In this document: positions 38,401 through 48,469 of the stretch, piece by piece
How positions within the stretch are numbered: the stretch's first letter is position 1
Layout: every line of letters starts with the position of its first letter
Source: Tethya wilhelma
Taxonomy: Eukaryota; Porifera; Demospongiae; Tethyida; Tethyidae
DNA length: 64,000 nt
NCBI GenBank assembly: GCA_964030475.1
Contig: CAXIPT010000009.1
Span: 996,774 to 1,060,773 of the forward strand
Direction: 5' to 3'
The notes under the pieces: generated by a model
Databases searched by the model: none
What the model was told of the DNA's origin: nothing
Seen by the model: only the letters and a program-made list of their open reading frames with translations
Made by a program: the position numbers and the translations under genes

Positions 38401-40223
38401 GTCGTGTCTCCTCCTGCGACGCTTCTTCTTCTTCTTACGTTTCCCCTTCTACAAAGAAAGAAATAACAGTATACAGTGGTGTGTCAATTCATTACTCACC
38501 TCTTTTTGCTGTGTATCACTTGTCGTCTGGACAACAGATTCTGTTGGCTTTGGTTCAAATAGCGGGATAGGGGGGCCAATAATGGGGGGCCGTTCCTGCT
38601 CGTTAGCAACAACAGGGGGCGTAATTACTTTATTGCTGGCAATATTACTATCAGGAGGAGGAGGCCCCTGTTCGTTAGCAGGTTCGGCCATCGAAGGAGT
38701 TGAATCTTCTTTGGCACTGTCTGTGGCAGAGAAGTAGTCTGAAGTGGGTGGTAGTGGGTCAGAGGTCACTACAGGGGGTGGTAGTGGGTCAGAGGTCACT
38801 GCAGGGGGTGGTAGTGAGTCAGAAATCACTGCAGGGGGTAGTAGTGGATCAGAGATCACGGCAGGGGGAGAGCGACTAGTCACTGGTGGTTGTGCCTGTA
38901 TCTCAGCATCACTGGGTGGGAAATCTTGGGTAGGTTGTTGGACAGGCTCTTTAACACAAGCTACCACGGGAACAGACTGAGAAGACTCCTCCATCTGTGC
39001 AGCTGGTGTCTCATCAACCACAGCTGTCTCTGACTCTTCACGGACAGGCTGGTCTCCATTCACACCGACCTCCATTGCCTCAGACTCATGGCTACCTTCT
39101 TCTTGGCCAGTTACAGACTCCCCCCCAACAACTTCTCTTTCTTGGCCCTCATTAGCCAAACCACTCATGGCTACCGTCTCCTGTTGAACCTCACTGTCGT
39201 GCAATATCTGCTGCTGATCTGTTTCGCTCTCAACAGCAGGAGCAGCTGCATCTCCTGTGTCCATTTCCTCCGTAGGTCCCTCCTCCATTGGTTGGTCATC
39301 AGTGATCACAGGCTCTGCGTTAGGTGATTCTTCTTCCTCAGGACTAGCAGCAGCTGGTTCAGGTACGGCCTCTTCATTAGCTTGTTCCTCTTGTTCAGCC
39401 TTTTGAGAAATAATGGGGGTGCAAAAGGCATTCTAAACTAGGGTACACATGGTGCATGCAAATCCTCGCTCAGCGCAGCGTGCACGCCTTTTTCTTTATC
39501 TGTTGCTTTGTTTTCATGTATTTAGAACAAAGTCAGGGTCGTCAGTTTCGAAAACACAATTCAGTTCATTTTGGGCTGGCGTCTAGAAAACCAGCTAGAA
39601 GCAAAAATTTGACTTATAAAGCTGACTTGAACAGTTTTACATTCATAGTTAGTGCATGCACGAAGTTATTCAGCGTAGATTTGAAGCAAATCAAAGTTTC
39701 CTGATTGTCTCGGGTCGTCAATTTCAAAAACTAAATTCAGGCAAATCATGCTAGCGCCCAGAAAACCGGCTAGAAGCAGAAATTTGATTCATACAGAGAA
39801 CGTAGACAGTCCTACCTTCGAGGTGAGTACATGAAGTTATTCCGTCTGAACTTGAAGCTAGAGCGACTTTTCAAATCTTGCCCAAACATTACCACCACTA
39901 CCACAACCACTTTTCTCAATTCAACCTGGGTATAGCCTCGCTTCGCTCGGAATAACGCACATCATGCCTATCATAAGCTCTGAACAGAAGTGATTTGCCT
40001 ACCTGGTGATACTCTAGGAGTCTAGTGATGAGGTCTTCCTTGATACCTACATGTTAGAAACAGTTTTACAGGTTGAAATTTATTTATAAGATGGTTTTAT
40101 TTGCTTATTTCTGATTCAACTTGGTTGCAAATCACCTTTAGTGGTTAGGGAGCGTTCCGACAGCATCTGCCGCAGCTCCACCACCTTGAATTTCCTCAGA
40201 CTCTCTCTTGTCGGGTTCTCCAT
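32401..40223 (-). CDS. SF3B2: Splicing factor 3B subunit 2 (SAP145)
   Basis: This is a component of the SF3b complex of U2 snRNP, which binds around the intron branch site. It starts at 40223 with a SAP domain (MENPTRESLRKFKVVELRQM, then IKEDLITRLLEYHQ in exon 2). Exon 3 (about 39400-38500) is a long, acidic, Pro-rich linker with four 10-residue repeats (PPAVISDPLL type). Exon 4 is a Lys/Arg block (KGKRKKKKKRRRRR). The conserved core follows from 35474: MNRLTVAQLKQLVDRPDVVE, RHWCFKRKYLQGKRGFEKPP (34.7 kb), LPDFIKATGV, then FPPPWLVAMQRYGPPPSYPN (33.9 kb), FGYFVGGWGKPPVDEVGRPL, and the PSP-type region. It ends DMVAEHAAKQQ through KEFKF, TAG at 32403-32401. The intron between 38340 and 35476 hosts another gene on the opposite strand. 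Confidence 0.95.
34192..34284. repeat. Near-perfect 93-bp palindrome
   Basis: The 42-bp arms (34192-34233 and 34243-34284) differ at one position and surround a 9-bp centre. Related imperfect copies of cattcgaatg and catttaaac lie just upstream (34130-34191). The palindrome is in an SF3B2 intron. Confidence 0.85.
34737..35102. repeat. Duplicated intron segment flanking an SF3B2 intron
   Basis: The string cagagattaacacaattgac followed by cacaacactaac occurs at about 34741-34790 and again at about 35050-35100, at opposite ends of the same intron (between the exons ending 35117 and starting 34736). Confidence 0.75.
35508..35716. mobile_element. TACCGTATA-type MITE
   Basis: The left end reads TACCATATACCACTTAATTT and the right end, complemented, TACCGTATACCGCTTAATTT. 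It sits 32 bp upstream (in the SF3B2 sense) of the acceptor of the exon that begins at 35474. Confidence 0.8.
35867..35946. mobile_element. Short foldback element (TAGCCTCGTTCCCAGGCTC family)
   Basis: The element starts TAGCCTTGTTCCCAGGCTCC and ends with the near complement (cctgggaacgaggcta). It lies inside the large SF3B2 intron. Sisters lie at 55068-55172 and 62901-63004. Confidence 0.75.
36468..36746. mobile_element. 279-bp foldback element upstream of the nested gene
   Basis: The arms of roughly 110 bp start GTACCATGGTTAAGCTAC and share aggaaaagccacagc, attcataaaccctat and atatatcca. The right arm is the reverse complement of the left. The element lies about 190 bp upstream of the nested SKICH-crystallin start codon and about 80 bp upstream of its TATA-like box. 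No clear target duplication is seen. Confidence 0.8.
36823..36830 (+). promoter_or_regulatory. TATA box of the nested gene
   Basis: TATATAAG lies 106 bp before the ATG at 36936, at a spacing that allows a short 5' UTR. Confidence 0.5.
36936..37853 (+). CDS. SKICH plus beta-gamma-crystallin protein, intronless, nested in SF3B2
   Basis: This 305-residue single-exon ORF lies on the strand opposite SF3B2, inside its 38340-35476 intron. Residues about 5-107 resemble a SKICH domain: VTFKPTPSVYPP, CFIGLYKVGS and YLAWQWAP are the hallmarks known from CALCOCO/TAX1BP1 and the SKIP phosphatase. A Pro/Ser linker follows (about 108-128). Residues about 130-303 resemble beta-gamma-crystallin motifs: GTWILYSSKNFND with SLRPLP, and ITLFEHKKYGGSMMTI with WQLFLAPDYHAQSFTL and GLNDVIQSVKKV. 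There is no signal peptide, so it should be cytosolic. A TATA box (36823) and an AATAAA (37895) suggest an independent transcription unit. The function is unknown. The absence of introns would fit a retrocopy. Confidence 0.85.
   Translation: MSIHPGSVTFKPTPSVYPPKQALSLTFTTTNELAANSQCFIGLYKVGSKYNEYLAWQWAPQTNQFRGTVSFPGPELPEANDDQYYQFRFIARNWQDQLGITQQFKFSNRPSSPSPPSSPSSPVAPIPKDLLYLSTTWDESGLIEKYVAADPDTGDNSSVVTEYKSVIVKDGTWILYSSKNFNDDTDDGKIQIVWAGETKPLDFQPASLRPLPTAGNAITLFEHKKYGGSMMTITEDTPYLPKFPASTRAGVSSIYIADGCTWQLFLAPDYHAQSFTLDPKRDHFYEDPSEMHGLNDVIQSVKKVA
37895..37900 (+). terminator. Polyadenylation signal of the nested gene
   Basis: AATAAA 42 bp after the TGA at 37851-37853. Confidence 0.6.
38070..38273. 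mobile_element. TACCGTATA-type MITE
   Basis: The left end reads TACCTGTAGATCGGGAAATT and the right end, complemented, TACCGTATAATGGGGAAATT. It lies in the same SF3B2 intron as the nested gene, about 65 bp from the donor of exon 4. Confidence 0.7.
38744..38867 (-). repeat. Coding minisatellite in SF3B2, four 30-bp units
   Basis: Four in-frame units encode PPVVTSDPLP, PPAVTSDPLP, PPAVISDSLP and PPAVISDPLL in the disordered Pro-rich linker of SF3B2. High identity suggests recent expansion. Confidence 0.85.
39536..39880. repeat. Tandem duplication of about 176 bp
   Basis: The two copies start gggtcgtcagtttcgaaaac (39536) and gggtcgtcaatttcaaaaac (39712). They share aaaaccagctagaagca and gaagttattc, with moderate divergence. 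They lie in the SF3B2 intron between exons 2 and 3. Confidence 0.75.
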
Positions 40224-40406
40224 GATTCGCTCCTAGATCCAAAACGTAGCAACAACGACACACATGTGCGTACAGATGCTGCGCATTAATTGGAAACTAA
40301 TGTTAATGACGTCATCTATTTTGATCTAGCTAACCCACGTGGACTAAAGTCGGGCCTTGTGTGAGTGAAAGGCACAGCAGGTTAGTTTGAGCGAGTGTGC
40401 GGCGGA
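40224..40406. promoter_or_regulatory. Bidirectional promoter of SF3B2 and DNAJC21
   Basis: Only 183 bp separate the two start codons. The stretch contains a palindromic CRE (TGACGTCA, 40307-40314) and an E-box (CACGTG, 40336-40341). Two housekeeping genes sharing it suggests coordinated expression. Confidence 0.65.
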
Positions 40407-42980
40407 ATGAAGTGTCATTACGAGGTCCTGGGAGTGCCCAGGGACGTATCCGACACTGATCTCAAGAAGGCCTACAGGAGATTGGCACTAAAGTTTCATC
40501 CTGACAAGAATCCGGACAATGTTGAAGAGTGTACCAGGACTTTTACTGCTATACAGCAAGCCTATGAGGTTCTCAGTGACCCTCAAGAGAGAGCATGGTA
40601 GGAGAAAGATTATAGTATATGTGTTTGCTTTGATTGAAAATTTCTACGAAATCTTGTGTTGGTTTAGGTACGACAAACACCGAGAAGATATCCTTCGAGG
40701 AGGTGTGTGTGTGCAGAGGGCCTAGGAAGGGGTTGGGTCGATAATTTATTTTAATTCATTGCAGCTGGTTCAGATTTCAAGGACGATAGTCTCAATTTGA
40801 TGCCGTACTTCAGTACCTCGTGTTACGAAGGCCATGGGGATGATAGCAAGGTACAGGTTATTGTTGAATCAGTCCCTGTGTCACTATGTGAGAAAGAGAG
40901 AGAGAGTCTAATGGTACATGTTTCCCCCTCTCTCTTCTGTTGCTAGGGGTTCTACTCTGTCTTTGCTGATGTGTTCAGACGAATTGCAGCTGAAGAAGAG
41001 CAGTACATGGAGGAGAATGATGAGAGACTGCCTGACTTTGGGACCTCCCAGTCTACCTATGAAGAGGTAGATAAGATCATCTAATGTCCACTTTAGAATG
41101 TGTACTAAAGTGCTTGTACAGCTCATGCATACCATAGTGGGTAAATTTGGTGAATTGGTGAATTATTTTCCAAATTGCCAAACACTTTTATATGCACACA
41201 CGTGCGTATAAACAATGTAGTGTGCAGAATTAAATCACCAAATTTAAAATCACCAAATCATTCTAAAATGCGAATAATTTGCTAAATTTTAAGCCCGCCA
41301 AATTTACCCACTATACAGTATGTTCATTCACCGTATCCCAATATATTACACTCCAGGTAGTGCACACCTTCTATGCCTACTGGCAGAGTTTCTCGACCCG
41401 CAAGTCCTACGCCTGGGAAGACCAGTACGACTTGAAGCAGGCGCCCAACAGAAGGGTCCAGAGACTCATGGAGAAGGAGAATAAGAAGCTGAGAGATGTC
41501 GCTAAGAAGAAGAGGAACGAAACAGTTCGGGTATGATGTAATAATGACGTCATTGATTTATCAGTTGCCATGGTGATTATAGAAGCTGTGTATGTACAGC
41601 AACTGGTAGCGTTTGTTCGTAAGAGAGACAAAAGAGTACAAGCTTACAAGGTAGGGAGGAAGCTAGTTGGGTGTAGGTATGGTCATGACGTTTTTGTGTG
41701 TGTGTTGATGTGGCAGAGAGTTATGGAAGAAAGAGAGGCAGAGAGACAGAAGAAAATGGCAGAAAGAAGAGCTAAAGATAAACAACGAAGACTCCAGTGA
41801 GTATCATATTTGAGACAAAGCCTGTTTGAACTTAGCCTGTATTTGCAGTTTGTAAAGAAATGTAATTGTTTGCTTCATTCATTTCTTAGACTGCATGAGG
41901 AACACCAGCGAGTTGGTGACCAGGAGTTAGCAGCTCAGAAACAGTTTGAAGAGGTAAAATGGACGCTACAGTATCAAATACTTCTCATACAATGTTTTGA
42001 TATTAGTTTCTCTCTAATTAAAGGAACTGAAATCAATGCAAGCTAATTTTGCAGCTGAATTTGGTGTTGATTCAGACAATGAAGGTATACCTGCTATATA
42101 ATCAAGTCACATGACTAGCACATACAATAATACACTGTGATCACATGACCCTACATTGCAGACGACAGCAACAGCGACCTCAGTGATACAGATGCTCCTC
42201 TGAGTGACCTCTTCTGTGCAGCTTGCAACAAGACCTTCAAATCTGACAATGCGTAAGTGTACTACTGAACCATTAGCATTGTTGGTTGTTGCCATGGTAA
42301 CTGAATTTAAGATGCTGTCATAAGTTTTGTGTTGCCATGGCAATTATAATTTAAGATAATGTCATAAGTTTGTGTTGCCATGGCAATTGAATTTAAGATG
42401 ATGTTATAGGTTTACCAACCATGAGAGATCAAAGAAGCATCGTGAAAATGTTGCACTCTTGAAGCAAGCCATGAGAGAAGAAGAAGGACTTGAGGTAGAC
42501 CCCCTGCTGACTGAGACCACCAGTGGGCCATCGGCTGTTCAGGAAGGAGGACATCACGGTTTGAGAGATGAAGATAAGAGCCAGGAAGACACGAAACTGG
42601 AAGATATTTTGTCATCTGAAGAGGAAGATTTCAAGTTGAATATCAATGCTCCTACCAATCCACCTGAGGATGATGGGGAGGCTGGACCAGACTCACTGAG
42701 AGCAGCAGATGAAGACAATGTCGATGGTAGTGGCATTGACAGTGGTTGCCATGGAGACCATCATGACGAAGATGATGTTATACATCTTGCACAATTGAGG
42801 TATTCATTTTAAGCTAATTTGTTGGGGAGTTGATCTAATTGAACCAATGTTATTTTGAACAGGAGTAGAAAAAAGCAGTCAGACCTGTTTGACCAGGGAG
42901 CAGCAGCTGGAGGGAAGGAGGAGGTGTTGGACGACAGAGGCGGAATAATGCTGACTAGCAGAGACTCTGATGAGTGAGTT

Positions 42981-43028
<48 letters not shown>

Positions 43029-43491
43029 CAGACATAGTAATATGTGTGTGTTCTTGATTGCTTATCTTGCGTGGATTTTGATGTGACTCCATGCAGTGAT
43101 GATTTTGTCAAGAGTAGAGGCAAAGGAAAGTCAAAAAAGAAACGTTCACAAGCTAAAGTAAGCTGGCAATCACACACTATCAATAAGACTGTTGACTGTA
43201 GGCTGTAATGCTGTTACTACTGACAACGAATTCCCCCAATATCCCACACAGCAGACCAGTCAGTCCGGACCAATGCTAGCAGCTGGTGCCACCTCAGCAG
43301 CTGCTGAGACCACTGCTCTTCTTTGTAACATATGCAGCGCTCACTTCTCCTCAAGAAACAAACTGTTCCAACACATCAAAAAGACAGGCCATGCACTGCA
43401 TGTTGACAAACTACCATCTCTATCCAGTGACAGTCAACAGCAACAGATGACAGGTCACAGAAAGGCCAAAGGAAAAAGAAACAAAAAATAG
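40407..43491 (+). CDS. DNAJC21: DnaJ homologue subfamily C member 21
   Basis: This J-domain co-chaperone acts in late 60S ribosome maturation (yeast Jjj1 family). The start is ATG at 40407 ([20 protein letters not shown]), which matches the family exactly; an upstream in-frame GTG is not used. The HPD motif is in [10 protein letters not shown]. Exon 1 ends at 40597 inside the Trp codon of ERAWYDKHRED. Later exons encode [38 protein letters not shown] and a charged KR-rich helix. A first U1-like C2H2 finger ([16 protein letters not shown], then NHERSKKH, about 42210-42440) is followed by an acidic linker. A second C2H2 finger ([19 protein letters not shown], about 43317-43400) and a Lys-rich tail end at TAG, 43491. 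The gene is complete. Confidence 0.95.
41130..41320. mobile_element. TACCGTATA-type MITE (GGTAAATTTGG subfamily)
   Basis: The ends TACCATAGTGGGTAAATTTG and, complemented, TACTGTATAGTGGGTAAATT enclose an AT-rich core closely matching the copy at 46482-46702. It lies in a DNAJC21 intron, 36 bp before the acceptor at 41357. Confidence 0.85.
42288..42409. repeat. Three 43-bp tandem repeats filling a DNAJC21 intron
   Basis: Copies start gttgccatgg at 42288, 42331 and 42374 and continue aatttaagat and gtcataag. The third copy carries the functional acceptor gttatag; the first two have cataag at that point. Confidence 0.85.
42979..43026. repeat. (GA)n microsatellite just after a DNAJC21 donor
   Basis: The run begins within about 10 nt of the donor gtgagtttgtgaga. 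Confidence 0.8.
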
Positions 43492-43869
43492 AACATCTTT
43501 GTGTGTGTATATAATTATAATGATTATGTTAAAATTTGTTGTATTATTATACAAAACCCAAGATGATCATGATCAGTATTTAAATGTGTATTTGTTGGTA
43601 ATTCTGCATGGCATGAAAAAGAACGAACAAAGAAAAAAGAAAAAAAGAAAAATGTACGTGGACTGAAATGAAGCATTCGTGTTAATATGGATGAATGTAT
43701 GTGCATGTATCTGTTGCTATAGTTATAGATATCTGATCACAATTATTATGCATAAAACATTATACAGCTACAAAATTTATCTCCGTGATTCACTAGATCA
43801 GAAGCTATCAATTATCCTCTATGTGAGTTCACACAATCCAATGGTGTGCCACACGTGTATCTCGACATC
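43492..43869. other. Spacer between convergent DNAJC21 and SLC33A1
   Basis: This 378-bp AT-rich stretch holds both 3' ends. No gene or structured element is recognised. Confidence 0.6.
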
Positions 43870-45584
43870 TCACAGCTTGGCCTTCCAATGTGACTCGTCA
43901 AGAGTCTCCAGTCTCGTGATCTTTGACCTTTGCCACCACAGCCAGAGCAGACCAAACACGGTACAGAAGGCTACCTCCACGTAGTAGCCATCGAAGTGAG
44001 TGACACAGTGACCTCCAGCTGCCTCACACGCCTGTGATTATGTGGACACAAAGTTAATACACATGCACCGTTGAGGCTGGTTACTGAACAATGATATACT
44101 TAATTATCTCAGCCTAGGAAGGTCGTACAAAGCTGAGACTGGCGCCATTGCGATCAGTTCAAAGAGATCTTTCAAATGATCTAGTGTGTTGATAGATTTG
44201 AGGTTATCAAATTTCTCCGATACCATGAACTATAGCCCATGGTTAAGTGCGATTTTTTTCAAAAAATGGTCAATTTTCAACTTTTCAATTAAACTATACA
44301 GTTTGAAAGATCTTTTCGAGCCGATTACAATGGTGCAAGTCCCATCATTATACGACCTTCCTAGGCTGAGATATTCTTGATCGTAACTATGCCTAAAGAT
44401 TTGGGAAAATCCTTACCTGTGTACATATGGGAGGGAAAAAACAACCAGTATTATCTCAACCTAGGAAGGTCGTACGAAGCTGGGACTTGCGCCATTGCGA
44501 TCAGTTCAAGGAGATCTTTCAAATAATCTAGTGTGTTGATAGATTTGAGGTTATCAAATTTCTCCGATACCATGAACTATAGCCCATGGTTGAGTGCGAT
44601 TTTTATCAAAAAATGGTAAATTTTCAACTTTTCAATTAAACTATACAGTTTGAAAGATCTTTTCGAGCTGATTACAATGGTGCAAGTCCTATTGTTATAC
44701 GACCTTCCTAGGCTGAGATATTCTTAATCGTAACTATGCCAAAAGATTTGGGGAATTCCTTACCTGTGTATCTCTGGGGGAAAAAAACAACCAGTATTAT
44801 CTCAGCCTAGGAAGATCGTACGAAGCTGAGACTGGCGCTATTGCGATCAGTTCAAAGAGATCTTTCAAATGATCTAGTGTGTTGATAGATTTGAGGTTAT
44901 CAAACTTCTCCGATACCATGAACTATAGCCCATGGTTGAGTGTGATTTTTTTCGAAAAATGGTCAATTTTCAACTTTTCAATTAAACTATACAGTTTGAA
45001 AGATCTTTTCGAGCTGATTGCAATGGTGCAAGTCCCATCGTTATATGACCTTCCTAGGCTGAGATATTCTCGATCATAACTATGTCTAAAGATTTGGGAA
45101 AAACCTTACCTGTGTACATATGGGAGAAAAAAACGACCAGTATTATCTCAGCCTAGGAGTTCATGGTTAGTTCATGGTTTTGGAGGATTTTTTTAAACAT
45201 AGGTTTAAATTATATCATTCAAAAGATCTCTTTCAGCTGATCATAATGGTGCAAGCCTGATTTTAATAAGATCTTTCTGCACTGAGATATAATGGTGAAA
45301 ATTGCCTTTGTAATAATTAATACACACTGTACCTGTATGTGGACTGTACATTAGAACTTCCCCCACAGACAGACACACAGACACACAGACAGACAGACAG
45401 ATACACACCTTCAACTCTTCCATGGTGTCACAATCCAACGTGAAGTCAGTGACTCCCTCACAATCTTTGAAGGAGACATTATCGATGAGCCAAAGAGCTA
45501 GCGTGGCCGTCCATGTGCCCGCCAGGTTGGTAATGGTGTTGAGGAGGGTCATGTATGTGCCTCCGATGGCTGGGTCACTGATTT

Positions 45585-45645
<61 letters not shown>

Positions 45646-46073
45646 TGTAATTGTGAGGAATAATGTATGCATGAGTTTTGTCACTAGCACTAATTACCTG
45701 ATGTATGAGGAATATGACAACAATGATGGCGTAATAATAAAGGGGAAGTCCCCCTTTGCTACCGGCACTCATTCGTGATGTCCACCAAACGACAGCTGCA
45801 AAGATCAACCCCATCACAATACGTGGGGTATAGGCCTTGAAGAAGATGGACATTGGACGAGGACCAGCTGTCACTTGGCTGCAAAAATAGAAGGGAAAAA
45901 AATAGATCACTTTTTGAAGTTTCTCTCTCTCTCTCTCTCTCACCAACCTGATTGCAAAAGGTAGGACAATCTGTACAGGCACAGCTATGACAGCCAACAG
46001 TGCAATGGTATCGGCTGGCACACCAGCTTCTATTAGTTTCAAACCTGTAGCACTGTCAGCAGCTGCGAATGCA

Positions 46074-46116
<43 letters not shown>

Positions 46117-47620
46117 TGTGTATGTGTGTGACTGTGTGTGTGTGACTATGTGTGTGTGTGACTGTGTGTGTGTGTGTGCGTGTGTGTGTGTGAGTTTGTG
46201 TTTCAAGGGTAAAATTTGTTGCAACATGGGACCTACCACTCACAAACGGTTATCAAAAGTAGGGGATCCAATTCAGACTCCTCTTTCTCTCAGAAACAGT
46301 CACTATTAATGCAAGGGAACGGTCACAAATTACCCACCATTTTATCTATATACCCCCTACAAATCACCTGTACTTCTACACACTCACAACACATAGCTTA
46401 CACAAGAATAGCACACCAATACCATCACATGAAAATATCTCTAATTAATGACAGGGTGTGGGGATCACAATCAACTGTACCTACCGTATAGCAGGTAAAT
46501 TTGGCGAGGATTAAATTTGGCTAATTGGCGAATTATTCTTCAAATCGGCAAATTAAAAATCGCCAAACAGTTTTATACACACATAAGCACATAATAAACA
46601 ATGCAGCGTGCAGAATTAATTCGCCAAATTTAAAATTACCAATCATGCTAAAATGGGAATTTGCCAAATTTTAAGCCCACCAAATTTACCCACTATACGG
46701 TACTTTACCTTGGACGTAAGAATGCCCAGTGCATACGTCTGGATACTCGGCAGTTTGAGCACTCCAAACAACTTCATGTAGGCTTCCAAGATGTCCGACT
46801 TATCCTCCGCATGATCGGCCGGCTTCTCTCGTTTGAAAAGCCACACACAGGTTGTCACGACAACAAACACCAGACCAGCGTAGTAGAGGAACGTGGGAAG
46901 CTCCAGTATCCCCGTCTCTTGAGGTTCCCAGCGCAAGTAGTTGTTGCAGAAGTCCTTCGATTGGAGAGCGAGGAAGAAAGTGTAGCTGACAAAGAAGCCA
47001 GTGGTCTGACCGACAGTGTTACAAGTCGAAGCAAATCCAACATTCTCTTTGGAGAGGATCGTGAGAGCCCAACCGTCCACCGCGATGTCTTGAGTGGCCG
47101 CCAAGAAATGGAGGAAGAAGAAGATGAATGTCAGTAGCGGAACATTGGGTGGAGTCACATCATTGCCTAGCAACCGTCCGACAGTGAATGAGAGCAGTAT
47201 CATCATGAAGCCGATAAAGTACTGAGCAGGAACGAGCCACGATTTTCTTCTTCCAAACCTCCGACTGAAGATAGCATCTACCAGCGGAGCCCAGAGCAGC
47301 TTGATACTGAATGGCCATGTAACCAAACTAAACATGGCCTGTTGACGATAACCTATCTTTTTTGTCTGTAGTATTATTGGGAGAGAAGCTCCTAGTCCTA
47401 TTGGCACCCCTTGGAGGATGTAGAGGAGTAGCAGCAAGGCAATGGAGTACTTATCTTTACCTAGTCTCTTCATCGTGGGCTGTTTTGACTTCCTCTCAGG
47501 ATCGTTGTCGTTGTCTTGGGAGGGTGGTTGTTGAGGGAGGTCTGGGGAGAAGGGTTGCTGGGAAGAAATGGTGACTTCTGGTGTGGAATTCTCTGTGTGC
47601 TGTATCCTCAGAGTAGCCAT
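43870..47620 (-). CDS. SLC33A1: Acetyl-CoA transporter (AT-1)
   Basis: This major-facilitator-type transporter carries acetyl-CoA into the ER/Golgi lumen. Exon 1 (47620-46710) starts MATLRIQHTEN and has a hydrophilic N-tail. The first helices follow: SIALLLLLYILQGVPIGLGA, TWPFSIKLLWAPLVDAIFS, RRFGRRKSWLVPAQYFIGFM, ATQDIAVDGWALTILS and GFASTCNTVGQTTGFFVSY. Downstream exons encode AFAAADSATGLKLIEAG (46.05 kb), TAGPRPMSIFFKAYTPRIVM (45.85 kb), DPAIGGTYMTLLNTITNLAG (45.55 kb) and, last, FCTVFGLLWLWWQRS with the C-terminus ITRLETLDESHWKAKL and stop at 43870. These match SLC33A1 closely. The last intron holds the four-unit foldback array. A MITE sits 6 bp inside the first intron. Confidence 0.94.
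44105..45295. repeat. Tandem array of 346-bp foldback unit (three full, one partial)
   Basis: Units start at 44105, 44452, 44798 and 45144, giving periods of 347, 346 and 346 bp. Each full unit is a hairpin of about 269 bp bounded by TATCTCAGCCTAGGAAGGTC and its complement, plus a spacer of about 78 bp (contains aatccttacc and aacaaccagta). The fourth is partial and diverged. It lies in the last SLC33A1 intron. It is the same unit as at 25.1 kb. Confidence 0.92.
45590..45640. repeat. (GA)n microsatellite at SLC33A1 acceptor
   Basis: This is (CT)n in the transcript, ending cctaaaatcag directly before the exon encoding DPAIGGTYM. Confidence 0.9.
46077..46195. repeat. (GT)n compound microsatellite at SLC33A1 acceptor
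   Basis: This is (CA)n in the transcript, about 115 bp with ta and ct interruptions. The run itself supplies the acceptor cacacag of the exon encoding AFAAADSATG. Confidence 0.9.
46482..46702. mobile_element. TACCGTATA-type MITE abutting an SLC33A1 donor
   Basis: The left end is TACCGTATAGCAGGTAAATT and the right end, complemented, TACCGTATAGTGGGTAAATT. It shares its interior with the copy at 41130. On the minus strand the exon ends at 46709 and the element begins six bases into the intron (GTAAAG then TACCG). Confidence 0.88.
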
Positions 47621-48098
47621 GATCAGAGATGGGTCACAGTGGGTAGCTGTACAGACAGGGGGCCTGTGTGATTAAAGTGATGCTGTGATCACGATCAATT
47701 TTGATAAATTATGGTTCTAAGTAAACAGAAATGCACTTACCTTTCCAATGGAGGCTACTACTCAAAGCAACCTATTGAGTTTACAGTTTCAATACTACGA
47801 ATTGTCTGCAGTACATCTAACTTTCGATTTCTTTTTCCAAAGAGTTTTTTCCCACTAGCTTCCATTCCATGTGGGGACTTTGTACGGCTTCTCGCACTAT
47901 CCCACATAGACTATCACGTGACTTTTTTTTCAGGAGAGAAAATTTGCAAAGTGATAAACTTTCTAAATCATTGTCAAGTGCAGCAAAGCCTTTGGATGTT
48001 CACAAACCTTGCTGCCACGGCTGCCAACGCTCACTGCATCCCACCGTGCTCCCTGTGATAGCTAGGGAGTGCTCTGAAACAGCGATCTACTCAAGTAA
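47621..48098. promoter_or_regulatory. Divergent upstream region of SLC33A1
   Basis: This 478-bp stretch lies between the SLC33A1 start and a candidate small gene on the other strand. It contains ATCACGTGAC (about 47921-47930), an E-box context. Nothing else is recognised. Confidence 0.4.
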
Positions 48099-48469
48099 AT
48101 GCGTTCTCTAGCCTCGTTGCTCGAGTTCTCCGTCCTGGTACTCTTCTCCAACAAGCCAGCGCCCGATCGCAACACGGAGAGACCGTCCCCTGCCACTCTC
48201 GCGGCGAGAACCAAGTCTAAACGTCGTCAGCAGTCAAAGTGGTGGACAGTTTGGGCTCGATCTGGAGTCGCTGTGATGGTTGTTGGAGCCATCCTGCAGT
48301 TTCTCAAGAGAGTCATCATTCTTTTGATCGGTCTCGTGCGACTCAGCTACAGAAAGGTACTTGACGCCTCTGTCTTGTGAATCTATGATCTCTGATTTAG
48401 CTTGATTGTTTGGGAGTTTCACCTATATGTGTGTAGTCTGCCAGTGGTTTGTTGGTTTCTAATAAATGA
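48099..48469 (+). CDS. Candidate small two-exon membrane protein
   Basis: I do not recognise this protein. Exon 1 (48099-48356) encodes 86 residues: MRSLASLLEFSVLVLFSN, a basic Ser/Pro linker, then VWARSGVAVMVVGAILQFL and RVIILLIGLVRLSYRK. It ends at an AAAG/gtactt donor. An acceptor gtgtgtag at 48436 joins in phase to SASGLLVSNK and a stop (48467-48469). An AATAAA overlaps that stop (48461-48466). The 96-residue product would have two or three hydrophobic segments and a basic loop. The conserved splice phase and the polyadenylation signal support it. The lack of known homology and the short length weaken it. Confidence 0.4.

Noticed and set aside
44186..45079. Repeated ORFs starting MLIDLRLSNFSDTMNYSPWL
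   Set aside because: They are copies of the foldback unit; the reading frame is not conserved as protein and the unit is in an intron.
46039..46243. Long ORFs made of Thr-His or Cys-Val repeats (also at 21652, 23457, 46082, 60500, 61364, 63002-63312)
   Set aside because: They are translations of (CA)n or (GT)n microsatellites running through introns and into neighbouring exons, not proteins.
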